The translations under genes and the position numbers were made by a program. A stretch of 64,000 bases of DNA from Actinernus sp. WN-2022 (Eukaryota; Cnidaria; Anthozoa; Actiniaria; Actinernidae): contig JAOWCC010000577.1 in the NCBI GenBank assembly GCA_030867875.1, forward strand, positions 154,496,344 through 154,560,343, given 5' to 3'. The notes under the pieces are model-generated. The model searched no databases. It was not told the origin of the DNA and saw only the letters and a list, made by a program, of their open reading frames with translations. Of the stretch, positions 55,474-64,000 are shown piece by piece (within the stretch, counting starts at the first letter, position 1; each line of letters opens with the position of its first letter).

Positions 55474-55768
55474 TTTAGGGGAGAAAATATTAAGGGATTA
55501 ATATGGTCACGTGACCTGCTTTGCTGAATACCCTCTTAATAGTAAACGATAGTCAAGATGTTTAAGCGTGATACACTGATACACTTCGTACCTGATATCC
55601 AAATTAAATGATCGCGTGGTCACCCAAACTTCACAAATGTTAATTAAGGTTCTTAATGTGAATTGAAGTTCTAATTGATGCGCCAAGTTTAACATATTTC
55701 TGTCAAGTTACTAATTCATAATCTCAAAAAAAGACTTTTTTCCCATTTCCATTCACTGACAAACTCAC

Positions 55769-56206
55769 CTCTGATTTCGACGGCGCACAAGGTAAGAACA
55801 TCTGAACTTCCTGGAATGATTGATATTGTCACAAACCTGCCCTCGATATGAGGTTTACAATAGATCCGATCATGAGAACGGGCCTGTAAGGTATGCAGCC
55901 CGCCACATTTCATGCCGCTACCAAGTGTCTCGCTTTCCGAAACACGAATCTCAAAATCGCGTAACCTTTCTCGAAGTGCCAGACTCCCTTCCCTGTTAAC
56001 AATAAAAACATCTGCAACAAGGAATTGTCCCTGTAAATCAACCTTCCACCAAGGAGAATCGCCACGAACTGTGTGCGTACAGAAATTAATCTTGTTTTTT
56101 CGATAACCGTCTACTGCGTACTTAGACGAATACGTTGCTGATGTTGATTTCTGATAAGTTGGTTTGTGGAATGCCACATTTGAGATCTCACCAGTTCTGA
56201 ACAAAT
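55769..56206 (-). CDS. F-type lectin exon, first copy
   Basis: 146 codons in one exon, acceptor with a T run then CAG, donor AGAG|GTGAGT, phase 1-1. It begins LFRTGEISNVAFHKPTYQKS. Later come CTHTVRGDSPWWKVDLQGQF and VFIVNREGSLALRERL, then RDFEIRVS, GMKCGGLHTLQ, RIYCKPHIEGRFVTISI and LTLCAVEIRG. F-type lectins bind fucose with His-x26-Arg-x-Asp-x4-Arg/Lys. Here the His, both Arg and the spacing are kept, and Asp is Gly. Fucose or related sugar binding is plausible. Confidence 0.92.
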
Positions 56207-56299
56207 CTGAAAAAAAAACCGGATAGAGATTAAGGATACGTTTGAACCATACAGAACCGCAAAACAATATGTAGAAATGGCTCCAGGCCATTGTCAAGA

Positions 56300-56509
56300 G
56301 CTACATGTAGGATGTACGTTAATAAGCTATGGCCAAATGAGACCAACATCGTCCAATTTCTTTACCGGGTTGACAACCGAGTCCAACAATGTAAAACATG
56401 TTTTATAAGACAGTATTCTAAGACCGAAAATCCTGTGTAAATATTTACAAAAGACTAGGCTCGGCCAAGTGCGTCTGCGTGAATCCAACATAATGTTGGA
56501 CTCGTTTGG
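56300..56509. other. Intron, nothing recognised
   Basis: GGTTGACAACCGAGTCCAAC and later GAATCCAACATAATGTTGGA suggest repeat debris continuous with the next entry. Confidence 0.4.
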
Positions 56510-56670
56510 CCTCGGTGAAACGGTTTCAACATCGATTTAACATTCCGAGAACAAAAGGTTTCAACTTCGGTTCAACATTTCCGAGAACAAAAGGTTTCAA
56601 CATCGGGTCCGATCAACATTCCGAGAACAAAAGGTTTCAACATCTGTTCAACATTCTAATTAACTGCTAT
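56510..56670. repeat. Tandem repeat of about 40-45 bp
   Basis: CAACATTCCGAGAACAAAAG followed by GTTTCAACATC recurs four times with changes. Related to 42040-42180. Confidence 0.8.
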
Positions 56671-56995
56671 TGTTCTCGGATATGTTTTAGGCCATGTCAA
56701 ACGGTTTCAACAAATGCTGTCCTGAGGCTTTTGCTGGTTCGATTCCAAGCGGATTTTCAATTCTCCGCAGTTTTTCTTAGTTTTCTTTATAATATATTTT
56801 ATGTATATATTAATTATTTTGTGTTTCATGAAATTAAGAATTGCTTAAGAAGAAAACGAAAAGACAAGGGATAAGGCAAGCGACAAGAAAAGGAACAAGA
56901 CCTACAAGACAAGGAACATGGAACAATGCCTACAAAACAAGGAACATGGAACAAGGGACAAGACAAGACAAACTAGGGACAACTTAAGGAATTAC
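56671..56995. other. Intron with low-complexity stretch
   Basis: 56870-56980 repeats GACAAG / GGAACA units (ACAAGGAACATGGAACAA twice). No exon. Confidence 0.5.
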
Positions 56996-57412
56996 CTTTT
57001 TGAAGAAAACATATCCTACGCAATTCGGCCTCAGTAAGAAACGTGTCCCATATACGTAAGTCTGTTAAGCTCAAGATCGGCGAGTACTTGTTTGATACAT
57101 CTGAGCCTATCACAAGTTTTCTATTCGAATCAGTTGAACTACTAAACTCAATTTTGTGGTAATTACTAAGAAGCATGTCGTTCATATAAAGATTCAGCCC
57201 ATGATGCTCACTCCACGTGAATGACACGTGATTCCACTCTGCAACGGTATTAGTAACAGGAGTTTTTAATGTCCATTTCCTGTCTGAAACGGTCACAATG
57301 AGATTGTACTCTCCTTGCTTGCCTAATGCGTTTTTATAGAAAAAGTTCATTCCCCTTGAATCATATCCGGCTGACGATAAAATATGCCCTGATTGCTGAA
57401 CGTTGGTGAATC
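56996..57412 (-). CDS. LamG-like domain exon, upstream copy
   Basis: 139 codons, acceptor TTATTTTACAG, donor AAAG|GTAATT, phase 1-1. It encodes GFTNVQQSGHILSSAGYDSR, NLIVTVSDRKWTLKTPVTNT, EWNHVSFTWSEHHGLNLYMN, LVIGSDVSNKYSPILSLTDL and RIWDTFLTEAEL. E-W-N-H-V-S-F-T-W, the L-Y-x-N-D strand, L-x-I-G and L-x-D-L-R-I-W-D-x-x-L-x-x-x-E-L form the LamG/concanavalin-like signature. It is shorter than the single-exon LamG-like domain at 30433, so the first strands probably lie in an exon further upstream. Confidence 0.88.
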
Positions 57413-57499
57413 CTGTAAAATAAGTAAACAATATTAATGATGTAAATGTAATAATGCAATAACCAGGTACTGATGGTCGATAACCAGGTGTTATTAGAG

Positions 57500-57605
57500 T
57501 ACCGATGCACAGATGACGTCACATTACAACAGTTGCGCTGCGCGACTGCATATTGTGGCGTGCATTTTGACGTCATCTGTGCGTCTGATAGGAGGACAGA
57601 TGCAC
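57500..57605. repeat. Hairpin related to the TGTCCTCTTATAGATGCACAG MITE
   Basis: GATGCACAGATGACGTCACA and the inverse TTGACGTCATCTGTGCGTCT, then GATAGGAGGACAGATG, resemble the element at 18888. Each arm has TGACGTCA. Confidence 0.7.
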
Positions 57606-57930
57606 ATCAATATGATACTCTCGTAATCTCTGGAAAGACACGTGTCATCGTTCTACCGAGAATGCTTGATGAGATCTGCGGTACAGTCTGCTTACCGCAG
57701 GCTCATCACTCGTGAAACCGCACTTCTTAACATAATTGATGATTGCTTAAAGCCATGGATAAAAGCAAACTTATCGGAACTGTTGACATTTACGCGGATG
57801 ACACTATCATTTGGTCTAGTGGCATCAATTGTGAAGAAATACAGCAATACAAGATAGTTGAAACAATGTCAATTGTTGGCTTATACGTAATGGCGTGATA
57901 CCAAACACAAAGAAGACAAAGGATATGTTT

Positions 57931-59458
57931 ATAGACCAGTTTACGGTTCATGCGCAGTTGTTCAAGTCTTTTATTTCAACTGGCGGGCCACCATTGTCTA
58001 ACATCTGCCTACCCGCCAAATGAGATGAGATGAGATCAACTTTATTTATGCACGCTAGGCCATTCAATAAAATACATACTGATTTCCAATAGGGGCGTGT
58101 ATTAAAAAATAAAAATTTCCCTGTGTACGTTACAACGATTGTATTAATTGTTCTACTACTATAAATATAAAAATGCCTATGTTTTATTTAATATATTTCT
58201 ACATACTATTACTTATAACTACTACTAATAATATAATGATGAGAAAAATCTAACTAAAAAAAATAATCAAACATAAAAGGAAAATAAGTATTAACTATGG
58301 CCATGGGATATTTTTTTGGTGCAGAAAGAAGCCAGTGAATCACAATTTCGTATCTCATTTGGTAGTGAGTTCCACAACTTGGCACCACTATAACTGATGC
58401 GTTTTTTTAAGAATTATGTCTTTTGTAAGGGAAGGGCAACCGTTTTGGATGAATTTCGCAAATTGCATGTACTAGTGGTTGCATACGATTCCCTAAAATA
58501 TTTGATAGTCTTGTGGGTGCCAAGTTATGGAGGATTTTAAACATTAATTTAGCTTTAATATGAGCTCTGCGTTCGGCTAGCGTAACCCAGCCAAGGGCAT
58601 TTAGAGCTTTTTCTGACTCACCGGCTTCGTTCTTGCAATGCATTATAACCCTAGCACACCTGTTTTGCAGTTTTTGTAGACGCTAGGAGAGACCAACACC
58701 CAGTGAATACCATACTTCACAGCAATAGTCGAAGTGAGGCTGGATCAGAGCACTATAAACTGATACAATAATTTCGTGGCTTACATAATCTCCTGATTGC
58801 ACCATGCCAATTCCCGATGATATCTTCTTAGCTATTTCGTTGATGTGGTTTTCCCATTTAGTAAGGGATCATCAATATTCACACCGAGAACCCGCCTACA
58901 ATAATGAACTCCTTTGACTGGATCATTCCCGATTACAACATTTGGTTCTGCCGTGAGGCTATTGATCCTATTTCTTGATTCAATCAAGATATATTCAGTT
59001 TTTGCTATATTTAGGCTCAGTTTGTTTGCTGCAAGCCATTTCTTGATGCTATTTAAATCATGGTTCAGCCCCACTTCGATTTCATCGAGCGTTTTTCCAA
59101 CGGCTGTCAGACTTGTGTCATCAGCAAATAACCTAGGCGTAGTGAATTTTAAACAGTCCGGCAGATCGTTTATATAGATCAGTAAGAAAAGCGGGACTAA
59201 AATAGAACTGTGGTACTCCACAACTTATTTTCCTTTGACCTGAAGACTTTCCATTTACTTGACACATTTGTCTACGGTCACCTAGGTATGAGCAATGTAA
59301 TTTGAGGGCATCATCCGTGATACCGTATGCCATGAGTTTACCCAACAAAATGTCATGGTTTACGGTATCAAATGCCTTTTTAAGGTCAAGGAAAAACAAC
59401 CAGATTGTAAATAGACAAATGATTTGTAAAACTGCGCATGAACCGTAAACTGGTCTAT
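57931..59458. mobile_element. CAGTTTACGG MITE split by a LINE
   Basis: The left part (ATAGACCAGTTTACGGTTCA ... ACATCTGCCTACCCGCCAAA) and right part (ACTGCGCATGAACCGTAAAC TGGTCTAT) match the intact element at 12453-12577. The LINE sits between copies of CAAATGA (58017-58023 and 59416-59422). Confidence 0.88.
58024..59415 (-). mobile_element. 5'-truncated LINE (CR1/L2-like), degenerate
   Basis: FFLDLKKAFDTVNHDILLGK and SCGVPQ occur upstream, LFADDTSLTAVGKTLDE (catalytic F-A-D-D) follows, then KWLAANKLSLNIAKTEYILI. The rest is broken by frameshifts and indels down to 58407. The 3' end (GTGCATAAATAAAGTTGATC, then a GATGA-type tail) resembles that of the LINE at 1417-2825. Flanked by a 7-bp target duplication. 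Confidence 0.88.
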
Positions 59459-59459
59459 T

Positions 59460-61055
59460 CGGTACCGCACAAAAGATTCGTCATGCAGACCAGTGTAAAA
59501 TGGACCTTTTTACTTGGGTCAGGCCTTTGGTCGCGATCGCCCGAGTCAAGTTTTGCAAGTGTTTATTATTTTGTGTTTTTCGAGTTGGCTCAACACCTGT
59601 CAGGGTCAACCAATCAGATTGGACACCACTTGGGACACTCGCACATGACGACTCGGCGGGAAATTGGAGGTTAAAATTCGTCGACGTCGCTTTAAATCGC
59701 CACCAAAGAACAAGAATAATATTAACTACTCTTCAAATCAGCTCTTGACATAAATCGTACTTTGGTCTTCCCTGAAATGACTACAACATATGGCTTGGAA
59801 AAGGACCGAATTAAAAACATAGCCCGTACCGGTGCGAGATCTGAGAGTACATCAGTACACAAACTACTGTGCATGTCCTCTTTTACTCCTCTCCTCCTTT
59901 AGGAAAAATTGAGAGGCTCTTATTTTGTTGCTTTACTTCTCTATTGTTTTTCTAAATGTTCTGACTACAGCACATGCAATTGGAGATCTCGCACTCGCTT
60001 CAAGCTCCTTGTCGGCTATAAAGTGCAAATATTTTGTTATGGCTAGTTTCCATGGTCGAAAAGAGCTTCGCCGGATGCTGTATACAAAACTATGACAGGA
60101 GTGAAAAGTATGTTCGCTTAGATATTATTTCAGCAGCACTTTGAGTTTATGTGCATTCTAATTTCTCATGTGTTTCTTGTTTTGATCCTTTCCATTTGCC
60201 GGGCCATTTGCCCACAGCTGCTTGCAAGGCCAGGAATTATGATTTAAATTATCCGAACTAAATAAAATTTAGGACTATCCGAAAAACAAACCTGGCGAAA
60301 AAAAGAATAAATAACTAAAACGAAATGGCTACAGCACGGGCTATTCCCAGGCGGTGGCTTAAACCGCCGGAGGCCACAGGGAACCCAACTCGATCTGTCA
60401 GGGCTAGTGCATCATGACAATTACGTATTTAGAAAAGTTTGCTGTTTTATTATTTTCTCCAACGTTACGGCAAAGCTGCCTTCTAACGATATCTATTGGT
60501 CCGAGTTCGGTTGGCATTACCAGCCCCTTCTTAGAAAGTAAACTGAATCCTAAAACAATTATATAGCATCTTTATATATCAGTGATGTCCAATGGAATAC
60601 GATCTTAAAACAGTGAAATCCATCTGTTTTCTGTCTGACTGTCAACACTATGCACAATTGAACGGATTATCAAAGAATTCAGCTTTCAAAACTGGTTTTA
60701 TCTGAACGATTGATTTACGGGATATTTTAAACTGTTTCTAAAGCATTGTTGTCTGACTTTGTGTGGGATCTGAGTTCCAAAGTAAAGATTTAGGTGGGCA
60801 ATATTTGAAGAAATATGAGACACTATGAGGCGTTTGGCGGGCGTTTTGGGGACACATTTTGTTTCTCACTTTCATTTGTCTGCATGAACTAGTCTTGAAC
60901 TTCATTTCCGAAAACCACCTAACAAACGGGATTGTATTGCTTTTATAACATGTCACTGGGAGAAACTATTATAAATTGATTTTGTGTCCAATTTTAGTTT
61001 CTGAAGATATTTATATAGTTTTTTGAAAAATACTTACAGGAGCCAATACTCGGAG
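59460..61055. other. Unassigned, nothing recognised
   Basis: No exon on either strand that I can support. A donor-like CTCCT|GTAAGT on the minus strand near 61035 borders the next inverted repeat and has stops upstream. Confidence 0.45.
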
Positions 61056-61060
61056 CCAAG

Positions 61061-61261
61061 ACCGGGTTATTTTTAGAATGCGTTTCCCATGAGTTCGGTT
61101 TCTGCTAGCCAGTCACAAGCGTTTGCATAATTTTAATTCAAATGATTGTTGGTTGACCAAACAAGAGAAGCTAACGAAGCATCTTTTGTTAGCAACACGC
61201 CGCGACAAAAGGAAGAACAGTAAGAAATGAAATCTAAAAATAACCCGGTCTGGGAAACGCT
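61061..61261. mobile_element. Foldback around CCGGGTTATTTTTAGA
   Basis: AGACCGGGTTATTTTTAGAA pairs with the inverse TCTAAAAATAACCCGGTCT, then GCGTTTCCC with GGGAAACGC. Confidence 0.8.
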
Positions 61262-61552
61262 GCATCACGAATATATTACAAAATAAACGCTCCGGGTAAT
61301 GGCCTTCTGGTCACTTACTAGATTTGCTCTTTCTATATATATTTAGTTTTCTCGTTAGTAATTCAGAGTTTTTAAGCTTTCAAATCCAAGATGGCGGCTT
61401 TCCAAACTTTTGTGGCGGAAAACTGTGTGTCCTTTTTGTTTGTTGTGCGTAAAATACGCACATTTATGCGTTAATGGAACTCTGCAAGTTATATAAGGAA
61501 TAGACTACAAATTCAGAACAGCTTGTTTACTGGACTTTTGTTCTCCTTACAA
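61262..61552. other. Unassigned, nothing recognised
   Basis: AATCCAAGATGGCGGCTTTC at 61384 shares a short core with the 21.9-kb palindromes. No exon. Confidence 0.35.
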
Positions 61553-61817
61553 AATGGGCCTTTTGCAGGAATTGTCACGTGCTGATATATCACTTCAACT
61601 GACAAATGAATTGCGCTCGTCAGGGGAAAGACTTTACTGGGTGGCAAGTAATCTTCAAAATCGCTGTTTTAGAACGGATAGACAATCAATTGGAGGTGGA
61701 AAATAGTATTTACAAACAGGTTTACTAATAACACCAGATATCTCGTACAAGTGCCTTAAAATAAATCAGTGAAGTCAGATTTGTTTGCCATACAGTACAA
61801 CCACGTGATTGCATTGT
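61553..61817. repeat. Dispersed repeat with GGGCCTTTTGCAGG start (copy 2)
   Basis: Collinear with 48876-49133 over about 250 bases with scattered changes. It ends about 30 bases before the donor side of the next exon. Confidence 0.75.
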
Positions 61818-61847
61818 AGGGGCTTGTATTGACACACATTAACTAAC

Positions 61848-61970
61848 CCTCAGATTTGTAAAGTTTCATGACGAGACAACAACTTGATCCCTCGCAGTCG
61901 TTTGCTACGATTCGGAATTTCATTCCCGATATAGGTGGTAAAAACGCATTGGACGTCCAATCTTCTCGAT
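61848..61970 (-). CDS. Discoidin-like (F5/8 C) C-terminal half exon
   Basis: 41 codons between GCAGTCTAG and GAGG|GTTAGT, phase 1-1. It encodes REDWTSNAFLPPISGMKFRI and VANDCEGSSCCLVMKLYKSE. The order F-x-P-P-I-x-x-x-x-x-R-I-V ... C-L-x-M-x-L-Y resembles the last strands of discoidin/F5/8-C domains. It is short and GTTAGT is a less common donor, so it is moderately supported. If right, the gene continues to the right of 62 kb. Alternative acceptor AGs lie within 20 bases upstream. Confidence 0.5.
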
Positions 61971-62225
61971 CTAGACTGCCTAGACTGCCAAAATTATAAA
62001 AAATCTGAAAAGTAGAAAACACAAAGTCAATAGCAATGGATTACAATGTATAATTCATATGAAGAGAAGAGACTCACGATGTCACACAAACTCGGGCCGA
62101 TATATCTTTGAACGTGCAAATTTATAAACTGAATCGAGTGTGCTCGATATCCTGATTTCGGAGATTGAAGTCACCGTGTAAATGAGGCACTAAACCATAA
62201 TCCATATCACTCGCTGGAATAAGAT

Positions 62226-62312
62226 GTGGAAAATAAGCCACTCAATCTCCTGGATGTAAGACGTCGTGCTCTGCAAATTGTGAAAATCACAGAGGAAGAT
62301 GTAAACAGCTCA
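62226..62312 (+). pseudogene. Exon-like dispersed repeat, copy 2 (first part)
   Basis: NKPLNLLDVRRRALQIVKIT followed by EEDVNS extends the peptide seen at 16238 towards its N terminus. The match stops where a TTAAAGGGGCTATGTCATGG-type insertion begins. The matching last part (AAGTTTGTACTGACAGTAA) resumes near 62728. Not recognised. Confidence 0.35.
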
Positions 62313-62785
62313 GTTAAAGGGGCTATGTCATGGTACTGCGCATGTACATGTATAGTGTTCGATTGGTGGATTAAAACAGTTAAACCCCCTCCTTCTTTGC
62401 TTGATTTAAAGTATTTTCATTATTTTACTTGAAGACTGTATATTTACACAGTTTTATTAGTCATTTTTGAATATTTGCTTTGATCTTAACCATCCCACAT
62501 GTGCGAGAGGTTCGTCAGTTCATATGAGAGTCGCTGATAATGACCCGTGTCCGGCCCGGACATCTAATGCAATGGTCTCTCAACATGACACAGTCCCTTT
62601 ATTAAATGAGCAGCAGAAAAAGCAAAATAATATCTAAAACTCTCTAAGGATATTCTCGTCTGCAATGAAGAGACAAGAGAAAACGACGAAATTCTCCCAC
62701 AAGAACTTCGATAGTTTAATTACGAAGGAAGTTTGTACTGACAGTAACTAGTAAATAAAACGAATATATTAAAAGTTATTCGAAC

Positions 62786-64000
62786 AGTTTAAGGTGGCTC
62801 TCGGGTATTGTGACAGCCAAATTGGCATCATTAAGATTCACACTTTTCAACTGGAAGATTTTGACCGATCTTTGAGATTTTTTGGACCATATATTTCCTG
62901 ATATTGAAGAATAGTAAACACAAAACAGAATTGCCTTCACTCGTAAAATATTATAACTCTGAGGATAACTCTTCATCTCTTCGCACCAGCCGATCACGCA
63001 GAGACCCGAAAGAGATACCGAAATTAATTTATTTTGCTTCTCCATTATTAACGAGAAATTGACGCTATTCATTATCCCGTGCGATGATCAGCATTAAGGT
63101 GGAATCAATTTCGCATAGTTGTCAGTTCGCAAAGATTGCTATGAAGGACGGTCGAAGCGCTGAGGTTCAACAGGCCCTGCTTTCTCTCCAACCTACACCA
63201 TTCGAGCTAGGAGAAAATGCAGTTGAACCACAAAATTTAGCACCTGTGGCGGCTAACGTTTCTGGTCCGGCAGATACTGTCACAGCGCCTGACGCACGTG
63301 GCGAAGGTTCGTCCATTCGGTCAACGACGACAGAGCCTTTACAGGTTGGTTTCTAGTAGTTTCTAGTTCTGTATCCTTATATTGCGCGACTGACACAGTC
63401 ATATCTTTAGGTGTCCGATATACAGAAACTCCACGAGGAATTAAGCTGAGAAATCAAGAGAACGGCGGATGTATCACTGGTTGATAATGCTATTGCCTCG
63501 TTACAACTGAATTGATTGCCCGCCCTGTTCGAGCAATTTGCTACCCTCGCCGCACGTCACTGCTGGAGCAAGTAGTCAATGCTGCTCGAAAGAAGGGAGA
63601 TGACCGGGTTTCGAGGTATTTGATAATACTGCATCAATTGTCGTCCCTTGGAGATCGATCTGGGGAATTTATTTTAGCTGGGTTAAGGGAGATGACTCCG
63701 CAAGCGTATGTCTAAAAACAGCGGGACAACCCTTGTTGCTTCGACTTGTCGGGCAGTGGCGGTCATCTTCTCTAAGCCTGGGTCGGGGTTATGTTCGCAT
63801 CTAGGCTTCTTTTGCTTTCGCTTTCTTTTAATTTATTTCCGCTGTATGGTTATATTGAGAACTTTAGGCACTTTATCTCGGAATCAATTTCAGCCCGTAT
63901 ACGGACCAGGGCTATTAAAGTATGGGGCAGAGTCGGTATTAGTAGATCCACCTTGGTTACTTTTGCCACTTACGGTAGAACCGGCTAAGCCACGGCTGTG
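62786..64000. other. Unassigned right end; possible transposon debris
   Basis: TTAAGGTGGCTCTCGGG at 62790 and an inverse-like context at 63093 suggest a foldback element. Plus-strand frames (63084-63356, 63512-63715) encode Ala/Glu/Pro-rich and basic segments interrupted by stops. They read like eroded mobile-element coding sequence, but I recognise no family and annotate no gene. Confidence 0.35.

Larger units (their letters stand above)
782..61970 (-). other. Span of giant mosaic extracellular gene (partial at both ends)
   Basis: All recognisable domain exons in the window lie on the minus strand in one uninterrupted series. Their boundaries fit AG/GT splice sites, and nearly all exons are symmetric phase 1-1, so the series can be joined in frame. 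Order from the 5' side: discoidin-like, LamG-like, F-type lectin, MAM, TLDc (with a second F-type lectin between its halves), EGF-like, unknown, LamG-like, possible Ig-like, nine FN3. No start codon with signal peptide and no transmembrane exon was found, so both gene ends lie outside or were missed. The 61 kb could hold two adjacent genes; nothing such as a terminal exon or promoter marks a break. Ig/FN3 stacks preceded by MAM occur in receptor tyrosine phosphatases, but no catalytic domain is present here. Confidence 0.6.

Noticed and set aside
62096..62175. Minus-strand segment with donor-like ATC|GTGAGT and peptide SIQFINLHVQRYIGPSLCDI
   Set aside because: Would leave phase 0, which does not fit the next exon at 61970. 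Kept only as a possibility.
62776..63072. 98-codon minus-strand frame as an upstream exon of the giant gene
   Set aside because: No domain features or splice context, and its edges coincide with TTAAGGTGG phrases of a likely mobile element.
63084..63356. 90-codon plus-strand frame as a gene
   Set aside because: Composition is gene-like, but downstream frames are broken, no family is recognised, and repeat context is likely.

Overview
The window looks like intron-rich nuclear DNA of a cnidarian, most likely a stony coral. The evidence is a shuffled set of extracellular domains on one strand (MAM, TLDc, F-type lectin, EGF-like, LamG-like, FN3), dense short inverted-repeat elements, truncated LINEs, and tRNA-derived SINEs of a type I associate with corals. 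The organism is inferred from family knowledge; nothing was searched.

The main content is one giant mosaic gene, or a tight run of them, on the minus strand from about 61.97 kb down to 0.78 kb. Neither end is in the window. I place 22 coding exons with splice sites (about 6.2 kb, roughly 2,060 codons), plus two weaker candidates. In transcription order they are: discoidin-like half domain (61.9 kb), LamG-like (57.2), F-type lectin (56.0), MAM in two exons (54.3 and 49.3; its first segment was not found), TLDc first half (46.9), a second F-type lectin (45.2), TLDc second half (41.9), EGF-like (38.6), an unrecognised 74-codon exon (34.1), a large LamG-like exon (30.8), a possible Ig-like C-terminal half (24.9/23.8), then nine FN3 domains (21.5 to 0.8 kb). 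Almost every domain exon starts and ends in phase 1, so they can be joined, skipped or duplicated without breaking the frame. No signal peptide, transmembrane segment or cytoplasmic domain is visible. The product is therefore an ectodomain of a secreted matrix/lectin protein or of a large receptor.

The introns are mostly mobile DNA. There are six 5'-truncated LINE fragments, a Penelope-like 3' end with a hammerhead-like motif at the left edge, SINEs resembling tRNA-Asp and tRNA-Glu, and more than 30 hairpin or foldback (MITE-like) elements, several in multiple copies. Two of these are interrupted by LINEs. Tandem arrays have 37-, 88-, 101-, 31-, 27-, 22- and 105-bp units. The 27-bp array runs into the EGF exon, and each unit copies that exon's 3' splice site.

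The points most worth following are: (1) a TLDc domain whose two halves are separated by a complete phase-1 F-type-lectin exon; (2) about 60 tandem copies of a splice acceptor in front of the EGF exon; (3) a pair of F-type lectin domains, one keeping the fucose-binding His/Arg/Arg positions and one not; (4) strong excess of two palindromes, TGACGTCA and TCACGTGA, many of them inside mobile elements.
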